From: Lagierella massiliensis | GTDB lineage: Bacteria; Bacillota; Clostridia; Tissierellales; Peptoniphilaceae | Direction of reading: 5' to 3' | NCBI RefSeq assembly: GCF_001407835.1 | Contig: NZ_CYUO01000004.1 | Location: 76,739-140,738, forward strand | DNA length: 64,000 nucleotides | Shown here: positions 27,498 to 36,224 of the stretch, piece by piece | Numbering within the stretch: position 1 is the stretch's first letter | How the letters are laid out: each line of letters starts with the position of its first letter | Position numbers and translations under genes: made by a program | The notes under the pieces: model-generated | Seen by the model: only the letters and a program-made list of their open reading frames with translations | Told to the model about the DNA's origin: nothing | Database searches by the model: none

Positions 27498-29141
27498 TTA
27501 TTTGAAGATATAGCCTTCAAAATATCCTAATCCATAATCTTCAGATTCGGCATTATAAGGGACATTAAGTTCTGTTAGAAAAACTTTTACGTTTTCATTT
27601 TGAACAAAATCTATTTCAAATGGTTTTTCTCCACTTAATTTTTCAAGTATTTTTGAAAGTTCATCAATGTCATATGATAGTTCCTCGCCGTTAAAACTAA
27701 AAATGACCTTTTCATCTTGAACATCTACCTTAAATTCACTTACGGCATCACTTGAAACCCTCTTCATCTCCTTGAAAGAAGATATATCCATGGAGTCAAG
27801 TCTTGAATAGTGATAAATTTGATAATTTTCCATAATTATTTTTTCGCCAACTTCTCTTTGAAGTTTAGTAAGATCTATCTTCCTATTCTCTTGTAACCTA
27901 CCAAGCTCATCCCTATGCTTAAAATAATTCAAAATTGAAGACAAATTATTTTTATCTGCCTTACTAAGCTTAGAAACATCAACATCACTCTTATCTAAAG
28001 AAATATTGTTATCTTTAAGAATTTTATCAAAACGCTTAGCTTGACTATTTAAAGCCATGTTGTAGCTATTTATTGGTCCAAGGGTGGTTATTAGTATAAA
28101 TATAGAAAGTACAGCAATAGAAATCACATTACTTTTTCTATTAAAAATCATGTTATAAACCATAAACAAAGTTAGGTATATTCCGATAACTATAACATAA
28201 TATCTGTTTTCTGTAAGACCGAAGTGAGCTATTCTATGACCCATGGTGTAGTACATTAGCCCTAAAAATACAAGAGAAGTAACAGGTAAATAAAATCTTA
28301 TAAGTTTATTTGAATTCTTTCGTCTTTCCGGGCTGAAAAATATTATAAAGAAGGCGAGTATTCCATATACCAAAGCCAAGTAGCATACAATTCTAAGGGG
28401 CATAACACCTTGAGAAATAATCTTTATAAAGTATGCTATAAGAACAAAGCTAAAGATAATTTCGATTGGAATTAAAATATTATTTAAAATCTTAAGTCCA
28501 AAACTTGGCTCTTCCCATAAATCTTCATTTGACTCACTTGGGAAATTGTTTAAAAACATCCACAAGTTCAAAGTGCCAAGTGTTAGCGCCATGGCCTTTA
28601 AAATGTATTCGTCCATTCCCCTTAATCCAAATAGCATGAATATAGAAAATATTATTAGTGACACTCCAAGCCAAACTACAATAGAAAGTAGTGTTGAAAT
28701 AAAAAGTGAACGGATAATTCTATACACATAAAACTCATGGTTTTTAGGGTTGTTATACTTTTCAGCAATCAGACTAAGTGAGATAAAGAAAAAACATAGT
28801 CCAAAAAAGTAAATATAGTTTTTGGAAAATTCAAAATCCCAAGTCCTTCCCATAAACTGGTATGTCAAAAATACTATGACAATTCCCGGAATATAACTTA
28901 ACATTCCAGAAAGTTCGGTTGGTTTTTTGTTAAATTTTCCATTTAAAATTTCGATAAAAATAAACACAAATAGTCCGACTAAGGATGTCGTAACATATCC
29001 GATTAGTTTTTGTGAAAATGAGTAGTCATCCATCACTAAACAAATTAGCACACCGATTACAAGTCCCATAAAAGTTGACACAGGGAATCGTAAAAGAGTA
29101 TTCTCAAAATTCATAAAATTTTTCTTTAAAAAATTTTTCAT
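27498..29141 (-). CDS. DUF4153-like polytopic membrane protein
   Basis: 547 residues with about 11 hydrophobic segments in residues 20-360, then a soluble C-terminal region (about 370-547) rich in Lys, Asp and Ser. The pattern ENTLLRFPVSTFMGL at the N-terminus, tandem helices and a soluble tail fits DUF4153. Starts at ATG 29141, preceded by GTGGAGGAC which itself encodes the last residues of the HTH gene. Forms an operon with the HTH regulator and a DUF2975 protein. Function unknown. Confidence 0.75.
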   Translation of the reverse strand: MKNFLKKNFMNFENTLLRFPVSTFMGLVIGVLICLVMDDYSFSQKLIGYVTTSLVGLFVFIFIEILNGKFNKKPTELSGMLSYIPGIVIVFLTYQFMGRTWDFEFSKNYIYFFGLCFFFISLSLIAEKYNNPKNHEFYVYRIIRSLFISTLLSIVVWLGVSLIIFSIFMLFGLRGMDEYILKAMALTLGTLNLWMFLNNFPSESNEDLWEEPSFGLKILNNILIPIEIIFSFVLIAYFIKIISQGVMPLRIVCYLALVYGILAFFIIFFSPERRKNSNKLIRFYLPVTSLVFLGLMYYTMGHRIAHFGLTENRYYVIVIGIYLTLFMVYNMIFNRKSNVISIAVLSIFILITTLGPINSYNMALNSQAKRFDKILKDNNISLDKSDVDVSKLSKADKNNLSSILNYFKHRDELGRLQENRKIDLTKLQREVGEKIIMENYQIYHYSRLDSMDISSFKEMKRVSSDAVSEFKVDVQDEKVIFSFNGEELSYDIDELSKILEKLSGEKPFEIDFVQNENVKVFLTELNVPYNAESEDYGLGYFEGYIFK

Positions 29142-29142
29142 A

Positions 29143-29346
29143 TTAGTCCTCCACATATTCTAAAATATCTCCAGGCTGACAGTCTAAAGCTTCACAGATT
29201 TTACTTAAGGTATCAAAGCGAACTGCTTTTGCCTTGTCATTTTTCAAAATGGATATATTTGCCATGGTTATACCCACCTTTTCAGAAAGTTCAGTCACAG
29301 ACATCTTTCTCTTCGCAAGCATCACATCAATATTTACTCTAATCAT
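29143..29346 (-). CDS. Small XRE-family transcriptional regulator (YozG-like)
   Basis: 67 residues, almost wholly a Cro/CI helix-turn-helix: MLAKRKMSVTELSEKVGITMANISILKNDKAKAV-type helices (about residues 9-45), then DTLSKICEALDCQPGDILEY. The arrangement with a DUF2975 membrane protein 8 bases upstream is the recurrent YozG-like pairing, in which the membrane protein may control the regulator. Its stop overlaps the ribosome binding site of the DUF4153 gene. Confidence 0.88.
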   Translation of the reverse strand: MIRVNIDVMLAKRKMSVTELSEKVGITMANISILKNDKAKAVRFDTLSKICEALDCQPGDILEYVED

Positions 29347-29354
29347 AGTATCAC

Positions 29355-29822
29355 CTAAATAGTTAAGTCACTGTCGTCTTGAAGATTAACAGCGTCATAC
29401 ATCAAGATGCAAATAAGTGACAGGGCAGCATAAGACATTGCTAAAATAAGCAAAAAAGTTATATTAATAATCAACAAATACATATTTTGTAACGAAAGCA
29501 CTCCAGCAAGCAGGTTACATATAAGAACAATAAAAATATTGACAATTATTGTAAGCCTTATGATTTTTAATTTATTAAGGTTTTCCGAAGTAAAGACTTT
29601 TCCATTATGAATATTTTCATAAATACATATACACATATATCCACAGTAGAGGATTGGCATGAGTTCAATCCATGCAACTATGTTCCAAATAAGTTTACCT
29701 CTATAACTATTTTTAAAAACCAAGTCAATTCCTGCGGGCAAAAGCTCTAAAAGAGAAAATGCTATAAAAATTATTAAAATAATAGATATCAGTTGTAAAG
29801 ATCTACAGTAAAGTTTTTTCAT
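29355..29822 (-). CDS. DUF2975-type membrane protein
   Basis: 155 residues with four hydrophobic segments (about residues 10-32, 45-68, 90-112, 118-140) and an aromatic/Tyr-Cys-rich loop (YCGYMCICIYENIHNGKVFTSEN) typical of DUF2975. First gene of the three-gene unit. RBS GGGAGG. A clear promoter precedes it. Confidence 0.8.
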   Translation of the reverse strand: MKKLYCRSLQLISIILIIFIAFSLLELLPAGIDLVFKNSYRGKLIWNIVAWIELMPILYCGYMCICIYENIHNGKVFTSENLNKLKIIRLTIIVNIFIVLICNLLAGVLSLQNMYLLIINITFLLILAMSYAALSLICILMYDAVNLQDDSDLTI

Positions 29823-29842
29823 AAGAACCTCCCTTTTATTAA

Positions 29843-29870
29843 ATTATAACAAAAATTTATCGTAAGTCAA
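29843..29870 (-). promoter_or_regulatory. Sigma-A promoter of the DUF2975-HTH-DUF4153 operon
   Basis: On the minus strand TTGACT (29870-29865), 16-base spacer, TATAAT (29848-29843), 20 bases ahead of the start codon. Confidence 0.75.
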
Positions 29871-30000
29871 TAAAAAGTTGCCGAAAAAGGATAAAATATC
29901 GCAGTAGATAAAGGTCAATTAAAATCTTACATACTTTTTACAATTCTTTCAAAGTACTTTTACACATAAAGGTAATAATATATAAAAGGAGGTAAGGAAG

Positions 30001-30078
30001 ATGAAGACCTTTAAGCTGGTTAGCGAAATAATGATATTTTTTGCAGTAATAGCAGTATTTTTGGAAATATTATATTGA
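30001..30078 (+). CDS. Putative 25-aa single-span membrane peptide
   Basis: Short frame with a basic head (MKTFKL) and one hydrophobic stretch (IMIFFAVIAVFLEILY), directly behind an unusually strong ribosome binding site AAAGGAGGTAAGGAAG. It ends 12 bases before the next gene. The strong Shine-Dalgarno sequence is the main reason to believe it; there is no homology I recognise. It could be a leader peptide for the following gene. Confidence 0.5.
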   Translation: MKTFKLVSEIMIFFAVIAVFLEILY

Positions 30079-30090
30079 AGAGGTGATAAA

Positions 30091-30450
30091 TTGAATAACG
30101 ATTTTATATGTGACAGTTTGAAGGGTAGAGTAAACTTTAATCCGGAAGAAAAAATCTTTTTAACCGTAGATGGAGAGGAGATACTCTACAGTGAGTTTAT
30201 AAAAGAATGTAGTAAAAACGGCAATAGATTTGATTTTAGAGAATTAAAAAAAGACTTTGAAGTGGCTTCGAATCTTGATATAGAAATGGCCATTAACTCA
30301 AAAAATCCATGCAAAATTGCATTGGCACTTCTTGATAAGAGACTTAGACTACAGGATTTAAAAAAACTTAAAGAAGAATTTGAAAACGAAGAAGGGCTTC
30401 TATCTTTTCTATACAACTTAAGATATCAAGCGGAGGGATTCTATTTTTAA
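30091..30450 (+). CDS. Hypothetical protein, acidic and helical
   Basis: 119 residues beginning with TTG behind GAGGTG. Soluble; N-terminal beta-like part (FICDSLKGRVNFNPEEKIFLTVDGEEILY) followed by amphipathic helices rich in Lys/Glu/Leu. No recognised family. It lies 12 bases after the 25-aa peptide and 46 bases before the GNAT gene, so the three may be cotranscribed. Confidence 0.6.
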   Translation: MNNDFICDSLKGRVNFNPEEKIFLTVDGEEILYSEFIKECSKNGNRFDFRELKKDFEVASNLDIEMAINSKNPCKIALALLDKRLRLQDLKKLKEEFENEEGLLSFLYNLRYQAEGFYF

Positions 30451-30496
30451 TTGCAAGTAGAGTCCTTTTATTATATTCTTTTACATAGGTGATAAA

Positions 30497-31012
30497 ATGA
30501 ATCTTATTATAGAAAAGGCAAAGCCACAACAAGCACAGGAAATTTTAGACTGCATAAAAAAAGCAGTAACAGAATCAGATAATTTAATAGTAACCATGAG
30601 TAATTTGAAAAACTATACAGTTACAGAAGAAAAGTTTTTAATCGAAGGTTATAACCATTCAAAGACGGGACTTATGTTAGTTGGAGTTTTAGATGGGAAA
30701 ATAGTTTCAGTTGGTACATTACAGGGAAATGATATAAATTCAAAATCAGGACATAGAGTAACATTGGGAATTTTTGTACTAAAAGATTATTGGAATATGG
30801 GAATTGGAAGACAGATGATAACAGCCATGTTAGACTACTGCGTGGAAAATCCATATATTGAAATCGTGGATTTAGACGTAAGGGCGGACAATAAAGCTGC
30901 CATTGGACTCTATGAGAGATTTGGATTTGATAGGATTGGATATTATGAAGATTACTTTAAAGACCAAAACGGAAATTATGGTGATGCCATACTCATGGCG
31001 CTTTACCTTTAA
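30497..31012 (+). CDS. GNAT family N-acetyltransferase
   Basis: 171 residues with the GNAT fold. Motif A is at about 92-112 (GIFVLKDYWNMGIGRQMI, acetyl-CoA pyrophosphate loop xxGxGxx as MGIGRQM); motif B follows (DVRADNKAAIGLYERFGF). Related to RimI/RimJ-like and small-molecule acetyltransferases; substrate unknown. ATG preceded by AGGTGATAAA. Confidence 0.9.
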   Translation: MNLIIEKAKPQQAQEILDCIKKAVTESDNLIVTMSNLKNYTVTEEKFLIEGYNHSKTGLMLVGVLDGKIVSVGTLQGNDINSKSGHRVTLGIFVLKDYWNMGIGRQMITAMLDYCVENPYIEIVDLDVRADNKAAIGLYERFGFDRIGYYEDYFKDQNGNYGDAILMALYL

Positions 31013-31025
31013 TTAATAAAAAAGT

Positions 31026-31080
31026 ACATCCTTATTCTTTCATTTTAAATTTAATGATATAATTAATAAAATAAGGATGT
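31026..31080. repeat. Inverted repeat bracketing the TetR promoter
   Basis: ACATCCTTATT (31026-31036) and AATAAGGATGT (31070-31080), an 11-bp perfect inverted repeat with a 33-base spacer that contains a TATAAT (31058-31063). The right arm includes the AAGGATG that serves as ribosome binding site of the next gene. Confidence 0.6.
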
Positions 31081-31086
31081 GAGAAA

Positions 31087-31752
31087 TTGACTAAACAACT
31101 CAGCAATAGAATGATACAAAAGAGAAGAATGTATCAGATTTTCATAGATGCAACTACAGATATTATCGACAACGAGGGTATAGATAATGTGACAATTAGA
31201 AAAGTTGCAGACAAAGCAGGATATAATAGTGCAACTATATATAATTATTTTAAGAACTTAGATGAGCTAAAGTTCTTTTCAGTAATGTCATATATGCAAA
31301 AATACTTAGAGACATTATCATATACCCATGAGGAATTTAAAGACCCTATCAGCAAGTACAAATATGTATGGGAAGTATTTGCCCTACAAGCTTTTAAATA
31401 TCCAACTTATTTTAGAATAATTTTCTTTAAACAGATTTATGAAGATATAGAACCAGTTTTAAAAGAGTATTATGAACTATTTCCAGAGTCAATACCTGGA
31501 GAGATAAATACACAAAGAGAAGTTATTGAAAATATGCTTAGACAAGGAGACCTGTCATCAAGATCCATGGTTTTAATGAAAGACATTATAAAAGGTGGAC
31601 TTATGAATGAAGAAGAGGGTAAACTCGTAGACTCCATGGTGATACGCTTATTTAAAAGTCTATTGGACGAAGTAGAAAAAAATGAGGAGATAGGAGAAGA
31701 AAACTTAGAAAAATTTAAAAAATATTTGGATTTTTTAATACCAAAAAAATAG
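31087..31752 (+). CDS. TetR/AcrR family transcriptional regulator
   Basis: 221 residues; N-terminal TetR helix-turn-helix at about residues 15-60 (ITDNEGIDNVTIRKVADKAGYNSATIYNYFKNLDEL-like pattern, with the conserved TIYNYF). The C-terminal ligand-binding part is helical and not assignable. TTG start six to nine bases after AAGGATGTGAG. It lies 252 bases upstream of the betaine reductase genes on the same strand and is a candidate regulator of them. A terminator separates the two units. Confidence 0.88.
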   Translation: MTKQLSNRMIQKRRMYQIFIDATTDIIDNEGIDNVTIRKVADKAGYNSATIYNYFKNLDELKFFSVMSYMQKYLETLSYTHEEFKDPISKYKYVWEVFALQAFKYPTYFRIIFFKQIYEDIEPVLKEYYELFPESIPGEINTQREVIENMLRQGDLSSRSMVLMKDIIKGGLMNEEEGKLVDSMVIRLFKSLLDEVEKNEEIGEENLEKFKKYLDFLIPKK

Positions 31753-31761
31753 AATTTATAG

Positions 31762-31790
31762 AACTCAGAGAACTACTCTGGGTTTTTTCT
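31762..31790 (+). terminator. Terminator after the TetR gene
   Basis: AACTCAGAG / CTCTGGGTT (one G-T pair), loop AACTA, followed by T6. Confidence 0.85.
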
Positions 31791-31943
31791 TTGCCATAAT
31801 TATAGAATAAAAAATTCTTTTAATACTTTACATAACAGGAAAACCTTTATTTATCAATGTAATATATTACAGCATTAAAAAATAAACGTGATTATTTTAT
31901 AATCGCTATTGCATTTTGATTAGAACAATGGTATATTAATATC

Positions 31944-31957
31944 ATAATCATGATTAT
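31944..31957. promoter_or_regulatory. Operator-like palindrome upstream of the reductase operon
   Basis: ATAATCATGATTAT, a 14-bp perfect palindrome 48 bases before the grdI start, in A+T-rich promoter DNA. Candidate binding site for the adjacent TetR protein; the assignment is inference. Confidence 0.4.
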
Positions 31958-32004
31958 ATATTAATCGCTGATGGCGAAGTCGTAAAATAAAGAGGAGGTT
32001 TCTA

Positions 32005-33333
32005 ATGAAAAAACTTGAAATAGGCAACTTCCATGTAAAGGATGTTGTGTTTGGTGATGAGACCAAGTTTGAAAACGGTATCCTCTCAATTAACAAAGAG
32101 GAAGCGGAAAATTTCATCAGAGAAGATGAATGCATAACAGAAGTAGAAATTAAAATTGCAAGACCTGGAGAGAGAATTAGAATAGTTCCGATTAAAGAAG
32201 CTGCTGAACCAAGGGTAAGACTTGATGGACGTTCAGTATTTCCTGGAGTAACTGGAAAAGTTGAAAAAGCAGGGGAAGGAGTTCTTCATGCACTTAAGGG
32301 AGTTTCTGTCATGGGTGTCGGAATGCACATGGGAAGTTTTGGTGATGGACTTGTAGATATGTTTGGAGAAGGACAAAAGTATACCTACTTTGGAAATCTT
32401 ATTAACATATGTATCATAGCAGATACTAATGAAGACTTTGAAAGACATGAACAACAAAAAAAGAATCGAGCTATAAGACTTGCAACCCACAAACTTGCAG
32501 AATATTTAGGAAAGACAGTTGTAGACAAGACTCCAGAAGATGTAGAAGAATATGTATTTGAAGGTCTTGCATGTAAAGATGAAAAGACTGATTCACTTCC
32601 AAGAGTGGCACTTGTAATGCAACCTCAATCTCAAATGGAAGCAATGGGTTATAATGATTTACTTTATGGATGGGATTTAAATCACTTTGTTCCAACATAT
32701 ATGAATCCAAATGAAGTACTTGATGGTGCAATCATATCAGGATCATTTATGCCATCTTCTTCTAAATGGGCAACATATGATATGCAAAATTTCCCTATTA
32801 TAAAAGAGCTTTATAAAGAACATGGGAAAACGATAAACTTCATTGGTGTAATTATGTCAAATTTAAATGTATCCTTGGAACAGAAAGAAAGATCAGCAAT
32901 ATTTGTATCTAACTTAGCGGAAGCCCTTGGAGTTGACGCGGCAATCGTTACAGAAGAAGGTTACGGTAATCCAGATACAGATTATGTAAGAGTAATAGCT
33001 GGACTTGAAGATGTTTCAGTTAAGACCGTTGGTATTTCCAATGAGGCTACAGGTAGAGACGGAGCTTCTCAACCTTTAGTAGTGCTTGATGAAAAAGCGG
33101 ATGCTCTTGTTTCCACAGGAAATGTCTCTGAACTTATCGAACTTGAAGCTGCAGATGAAGTTTTTGGAGAGCTTGAATCTTTAGGAAGAGACGGACTTTC
33201 TGGTGGTTGGGCAGATGACGAAAAGTTGGGACCTTCAGTTAGAGAAAATGGTTCTATAATAATGGAAAACAATGCTATGTTCTGTGGCGATCAAATTGCA
33301 GGTTGGTCACCAAAGACCATGAAAGGATTTTAG
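32005..33333 (+). CDS. grdI: Betaine/sarcosine/glycine reductase component B, proprotein subunit (GrdI/GrdG/GrdE family)
   Basis: 442 residues, full-length member of the proprotein subunit that in this family is cleaved autocatalytically to leave a pyruvoyl group for Schiff-base binding of the substrate. Seen: the N-terminal LEIGNFHVKDVVFGDETKFENGILSI, GVSVMGVGMHMGSFGDG-like segments, NPNEVLDGAIISGSFMPSSSK, then GVIMSNLNVSLEQKERSA and the C-terminal MFCGDQIAGWSPKTMKGF. In glycine reductase the pyruvoyl precursor is a cysteine near residue 242; here residues 241-253 contain serine but no cysteine. Betaine specificity is inferred from the BCCT transporter downstream; sarcosine (grdG) is possible. 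RBS GAGGAGG. Confidence 0.85.
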   Translation: MKKLEIGNFHVKDVVFGDETKFENGILSINKEEAENFIREDECITEVEIKIARPGERIRIVPIKEAAEPRVRLDGRSVFPGVTGKVEKAGEGVLHALKGVSVMGVGMHMGSFGDGLVDMFGEGQKYTYFGNLINICIIADTNEDFERHEQQKKNRAIRLATHKLAEYLGKTVVDKTPEDVEEYVFEGLACKDEKTDSLPRVALVMQPQSQMEAMGYNDLLYGWDLNHFVPTYMNPNEVLDGAIISGSFMPSSSKWATYDMQNFPIIKELYKEHGKTINFIGVIMSNLNVSLEQKERSAIFVSNLAEALGVDAAIVTEEGYGNPDTDYVRVIAGLEDVSVKTVGISNEATGRDGASQPLVVLDEKADALVSTGNVSELIELEAADEVFGELESLGRDGLSGGWADDEKLGPSVRENGSIIMENNAMFCGDQIAGWSPKTMKGF

Positions 33334-33341
33334 GTGAAGAG

Positions 33342-34649
33342 ATGAAAAAAGTAATACACTATATAAATCAATTTTTTGGTGGACTTGGAGGAGAAGATAC
33401 AGCTTCAGTAGCTCCAAAGCTTGTTGAAGGAGCAGTTGGTCCAGGTCTTGCTTTTAATAAAAATTTAGAAGATGCAGAAATAACACATACTATCATTTGT
33501 GGTGATAACTACGTTGCAGAAAATAAAGAAAAAGCATTTAAAGAAATCATCGAATTGATAAAAGATTTGGATTTTGACATGTTAGTTGCAGGACCAGCTT
33601 TTCAAGCAGGAAGATATGGTTTTGCTTGTGGTGGAGTATGTAAAGCAGTTGAAGAAGAGCTTAAAAAACCAGCTATAACTTCAATGCATGAAGAAAATCC
33701 TGGAGTTGAAATGTTTAGAAACACATTGGTAATCTTTCCAGGAGGAAACTCTGCAGGAAGTATGAGAAAAGATGTTAAAGCAATGACTAACTATGCAAAT
33801 AAATTGCTTAAGGGAGAAAAAGTTGGAGGTTATAAAGAAGAAGGATTCTTTAGACACAAGGTTAGACATCAAGTATGGCTTGAAGAACCAGTAACAGCAG
33901 CAGAACGTGGAGTTCAAATGTTGATTAAGAAAATTAATGGAGAAGCTTTCCAAACAGAACTTCCAATCGAAATGAAAGAAAGAGTTCCAATTGCCATACC
34001 GATAAAGGATTTATCAAAAGCGAGAATTGCTCTTACAACTACTGGAGGAATAATTCCAATAGACAATCCTGACAGAATTCAATCTGCCTCTGCAACAAGA
34101 TGGGGACGTTATGATATTTCTGAAATTGATGATTTAAAAGCAGGAGTATTTAAAACAACCCATGCAGGTTTTGACCCAGCGGCAGCTGACGCAGATCCAG
34201 ACGTAATTATGCCAGTTGACGTTATGAAAGATATGTTAAGAGACAAAGTTTACGGCTCATTACATCCATACTTCTATTCAACAGTTGGTACAGGAACTAC
34301 TGAAGGAGAAGCCAGCAGAATGGCAAAAGAGATGATTCCTCTAATGAAAGAAGATAACGTAGATGCAATTCTAATGGTATCAACCTGAGGTACTTGTACA
34401 CGTTGCGGTGCAACAATGGTAAAAGAATTTGAAAAAGCAGGATTTCCTGTAGTTATGTTATGTAATTTAGTGCCAGTAGCTAAGACAGTAGGAGCAAACA
34501 AAATCGTACCTACCATCTCAATTCCATATCCATTTGGAGATCCTTCAACATCAAGAGAAGATCAATACAAATTGAGATACAAATTAGTTAGACGTGCATT
34601 GGATGCATTAACTGAAGATGTTAAGGAACAAACAGTATTTGCAGTTTAA
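33342..34649 (+). CDS. grdH: Betaine/sarcosine reductase component B, selenoprotein subunit (GrdH/GrdF/GrdB family)
   Basis: 435 residues read through an in-frame TGA at 34386-34388 (residue 349), giving the family redox motif U-G-T-C-T-R-C (UxxCxxC). The frame is unbroken on both sides and the downstream part (PVVMLCNLVPVAKTVGANKIVPTISIPYPFGDP) is the conserved C-terminus. The N-terminal MKKVIHYINQFFGGLGGEDTA is typical. The subunit cleaves the C-N bond of the bound amine and transfers the carboxymethyl group to the selenoprotein GrdA. ATG at 33342 with AGGTGAAG upstream; 8 bases after grdI. No grdA, grdC or grdD lies in the window. Confidence 0.95.
34386..34414 (+). promoter_or_regulatory. 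SECIS-like hairpin with the Sec codon of grdH
   Basis: UGA followed after 13 bases by GTTGC-GGT-GCAAC, a perfect 5-bp stem with a GG-containing loop. The stem sequence GTTGC/GCAAC is the same as in the fdhA element of this window. Confidence 0.8.
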
Positions 34650-34656
34650 GAGGGAT

Positions 34657-34675
34657 AGGTGCTTTATTAGCACCT
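34657..34675 (+). terminator. Weak hairpin between grdH and the BCCT gene
   Basis: AGGTGC / GCACCT with a 7-base loop but no T-run, so partial termination or mRNA processing is more likely than a full stop. Confidence 0.4.
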
Positions 34676-34709
34676 TGTCCTCATATATAAAATAGAAAGA
34701 GAGATAAAA

Positions 34710-36182
34710 ATGAAAAAGAATAAAAATAAAGTATTTTATATATCCTTAGTCATAGTAGCTCTTATAGCATTTTTTGGAATCGTATTCCCAAATCAGTTTG
34801 GTAAAGTAGGAGCTTCAGTTCTTGATTTTTTGACAACAAAGTTTGGATGGTTTTATCTTCTTTCCATGTTTGCCTTTGTTTTGTTCGTCTTCGGAATTGC
34901 ATTCAGCAAATATGGTAAGGTTGTATTGGGGAAAGACGGGGATAAACCAGAATATTCAAACATAACTTGGTTTGCAATGCTATTTTCAGCAGGTATGGGA
35001 ATAGGACTTGTATTCTATGGAGTTTCAGAACCAATTTCCCACTTTATGAAACCAATTGAAGGAATAGTACCAGGCAGTCCAGAAGCTGCAAACTTTGCAC
35101 TTTTTTCTTCGTTTATGCACTGGGGTATTCACCCATGGGCAAGCTATACAATAATAGCACTACCACTTGCATATATGCAGTTTAGGAAAGACAAACCTGG
35201 ACTTATTTCGTCGCTTCTTATCCCGCTTATAGGAGAGGAAAAAGCAAAGGGTCCAATGGGACATATAATTGACATACTTGCAATATTTGCAACAGTAGCA
35301 GGAGTAGCAACTTCTTTAGGACTTGGAGTATTACAAATAAACTCTGGATTAAACTTCCTATTTGGAATTCCAAACAACAATCTTTTTGCTCTAATAACTA
35401 TAGTTTTACTTACAATTATATTCGTGTGGACAGCAGTTGCAGGAATAGAAAAAGGTATATCTAAAGTTTCAAATCTCAATATAATAGTTGCAGGAGGACT
35501 TATGTTATTATTATTTATCATAGGTCCAAAGATTCAAATACTTAATTCACTTGTAAACACTATGGGAAATTATATTTCAGGAGTAGTAAGAGAGAGCTTG
35601 AAGATAGATCCGTTTGGGGATAATACGTGGATTAATGGATGGAGAATATTCTACTGGGCATGGTGGATTGCATGGGCACCATTTGTAGGAATTTTTATTG
35701 CAAGAATTTCTAAAGGTAGAACTATAAGAGAGTTTGTTACAGGTGTTACTACAATTCCAGCACTTGGATCCTTTGTGTGGTTTGCCATATTTGGTACAAC
35801 TGCCATTTCACAAGGCACAGAAATTGCTGCAAAGGCAGTTAAATCGACAGAGACAGCACTATTTGTAGTCTTTAAACAGCTTCCACTTGGAATATTGATG
35901 TCAATTATCTCAATAGTATTGTTGTATACATTCTTTATAACAAGTGCAAATTCAGCTACATTCGTATTGGGAATGTTAAGCGAAAATGGAGATTTAAACC
36001 CATCAAATAAAACCAAGATACTTTGGGGAGTTATACAATCCGCACTTGCATATGCATTGTTACTTGCAGGCGGACTTCAAATGTTACAAACAGCTTCAAT
36101 AACAGTAGCATTTCCATTTGCAATCATAATGATACTTGTAATGGTATCCTTTATGAAAGTGCTTCGACAAGAGAAAAAATAA
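34710..36182 (+). CDS. BCCT family betaine/choline/carnitine transporter
   Basis: 490 residues with 12 predicted membrane segments. Family signatures: SAGMGIGLVFYGVSEPISHF (glycine-rich TM3 and EP motif) and the Trp-rich segment YWAWWIAWAPFVGIFIARISKGRTIREF. The family (OpuD, BetP, CaiT) imports trimethylammonium compounds by Na+ or H+ symport, or antiport. Following the reductase genes by 60 bases, it most likely supplies betaine as electron acceptor rather than as osmoprotectant. RBS AAAGAGAG is modest. Confidence 0.93.
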   Translation: MKKNKNKVFYISLVIVALIAFFGIVFPNQFGKVGASVLDFLTTKFGWFYLLSMFAFVLFVFGIAFSKYGKVVLGKDGDKPEYSNITWFAMLFSAGMGIGLVFYGVSEPISHFMKPIEGIVPGSPEAANFALFSSFMHWGIHPWASYTIIALPLAYMQFRKDKPGLISSLLIPLIGEEKAKGPMGHIIDILAIFATVAGVATSLGLGVLQINSGLNFLFGIPNNNLFALITIVLLTIIFVWTAVAGIEKGISKVSNLNIIVAGGLMLLLFIIGPKIQILNSLVNTMGNYISGVVRESLKIDPFGDNTWINGWRIFYWAWWIAWAPFVGIFIARISKGRTIREFVTGVTTIPALGSFVWFAIFGTTAISQGTEIAAKAVKSTETALFVVFKQLPLGILMSIISIVLLYTFFITSANSATFVLGMLSENGDLNPSNKTKILWGVIQSALAYALLLAGGLQMLQTASITVAFPFAIIMILVMVSFMKVLRQEKK

Positions 36183-36189
36183 TAATAAG

Positions 36190-36221
36190 AAAGGTGCCTA
36201 AGTCTATCTTAAGCACCTTTT
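36190..36221. terminator. Bidirectional terminator
   Basis: AAAGGTGC / GCACCTTT with an inner TAAG / CTTA stem, between the convergent transporter and cell-wall protein genes. Confidence 0.85.
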
Positions 36222-36224
36222 AAA

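Noticed and set aside
34416-34649. Separate 77-residue gene after the reductase subunit
   Set aside because: It is the C-terminal part of GrdH read through the Sec codon; it has no ribosome binding site of its own.
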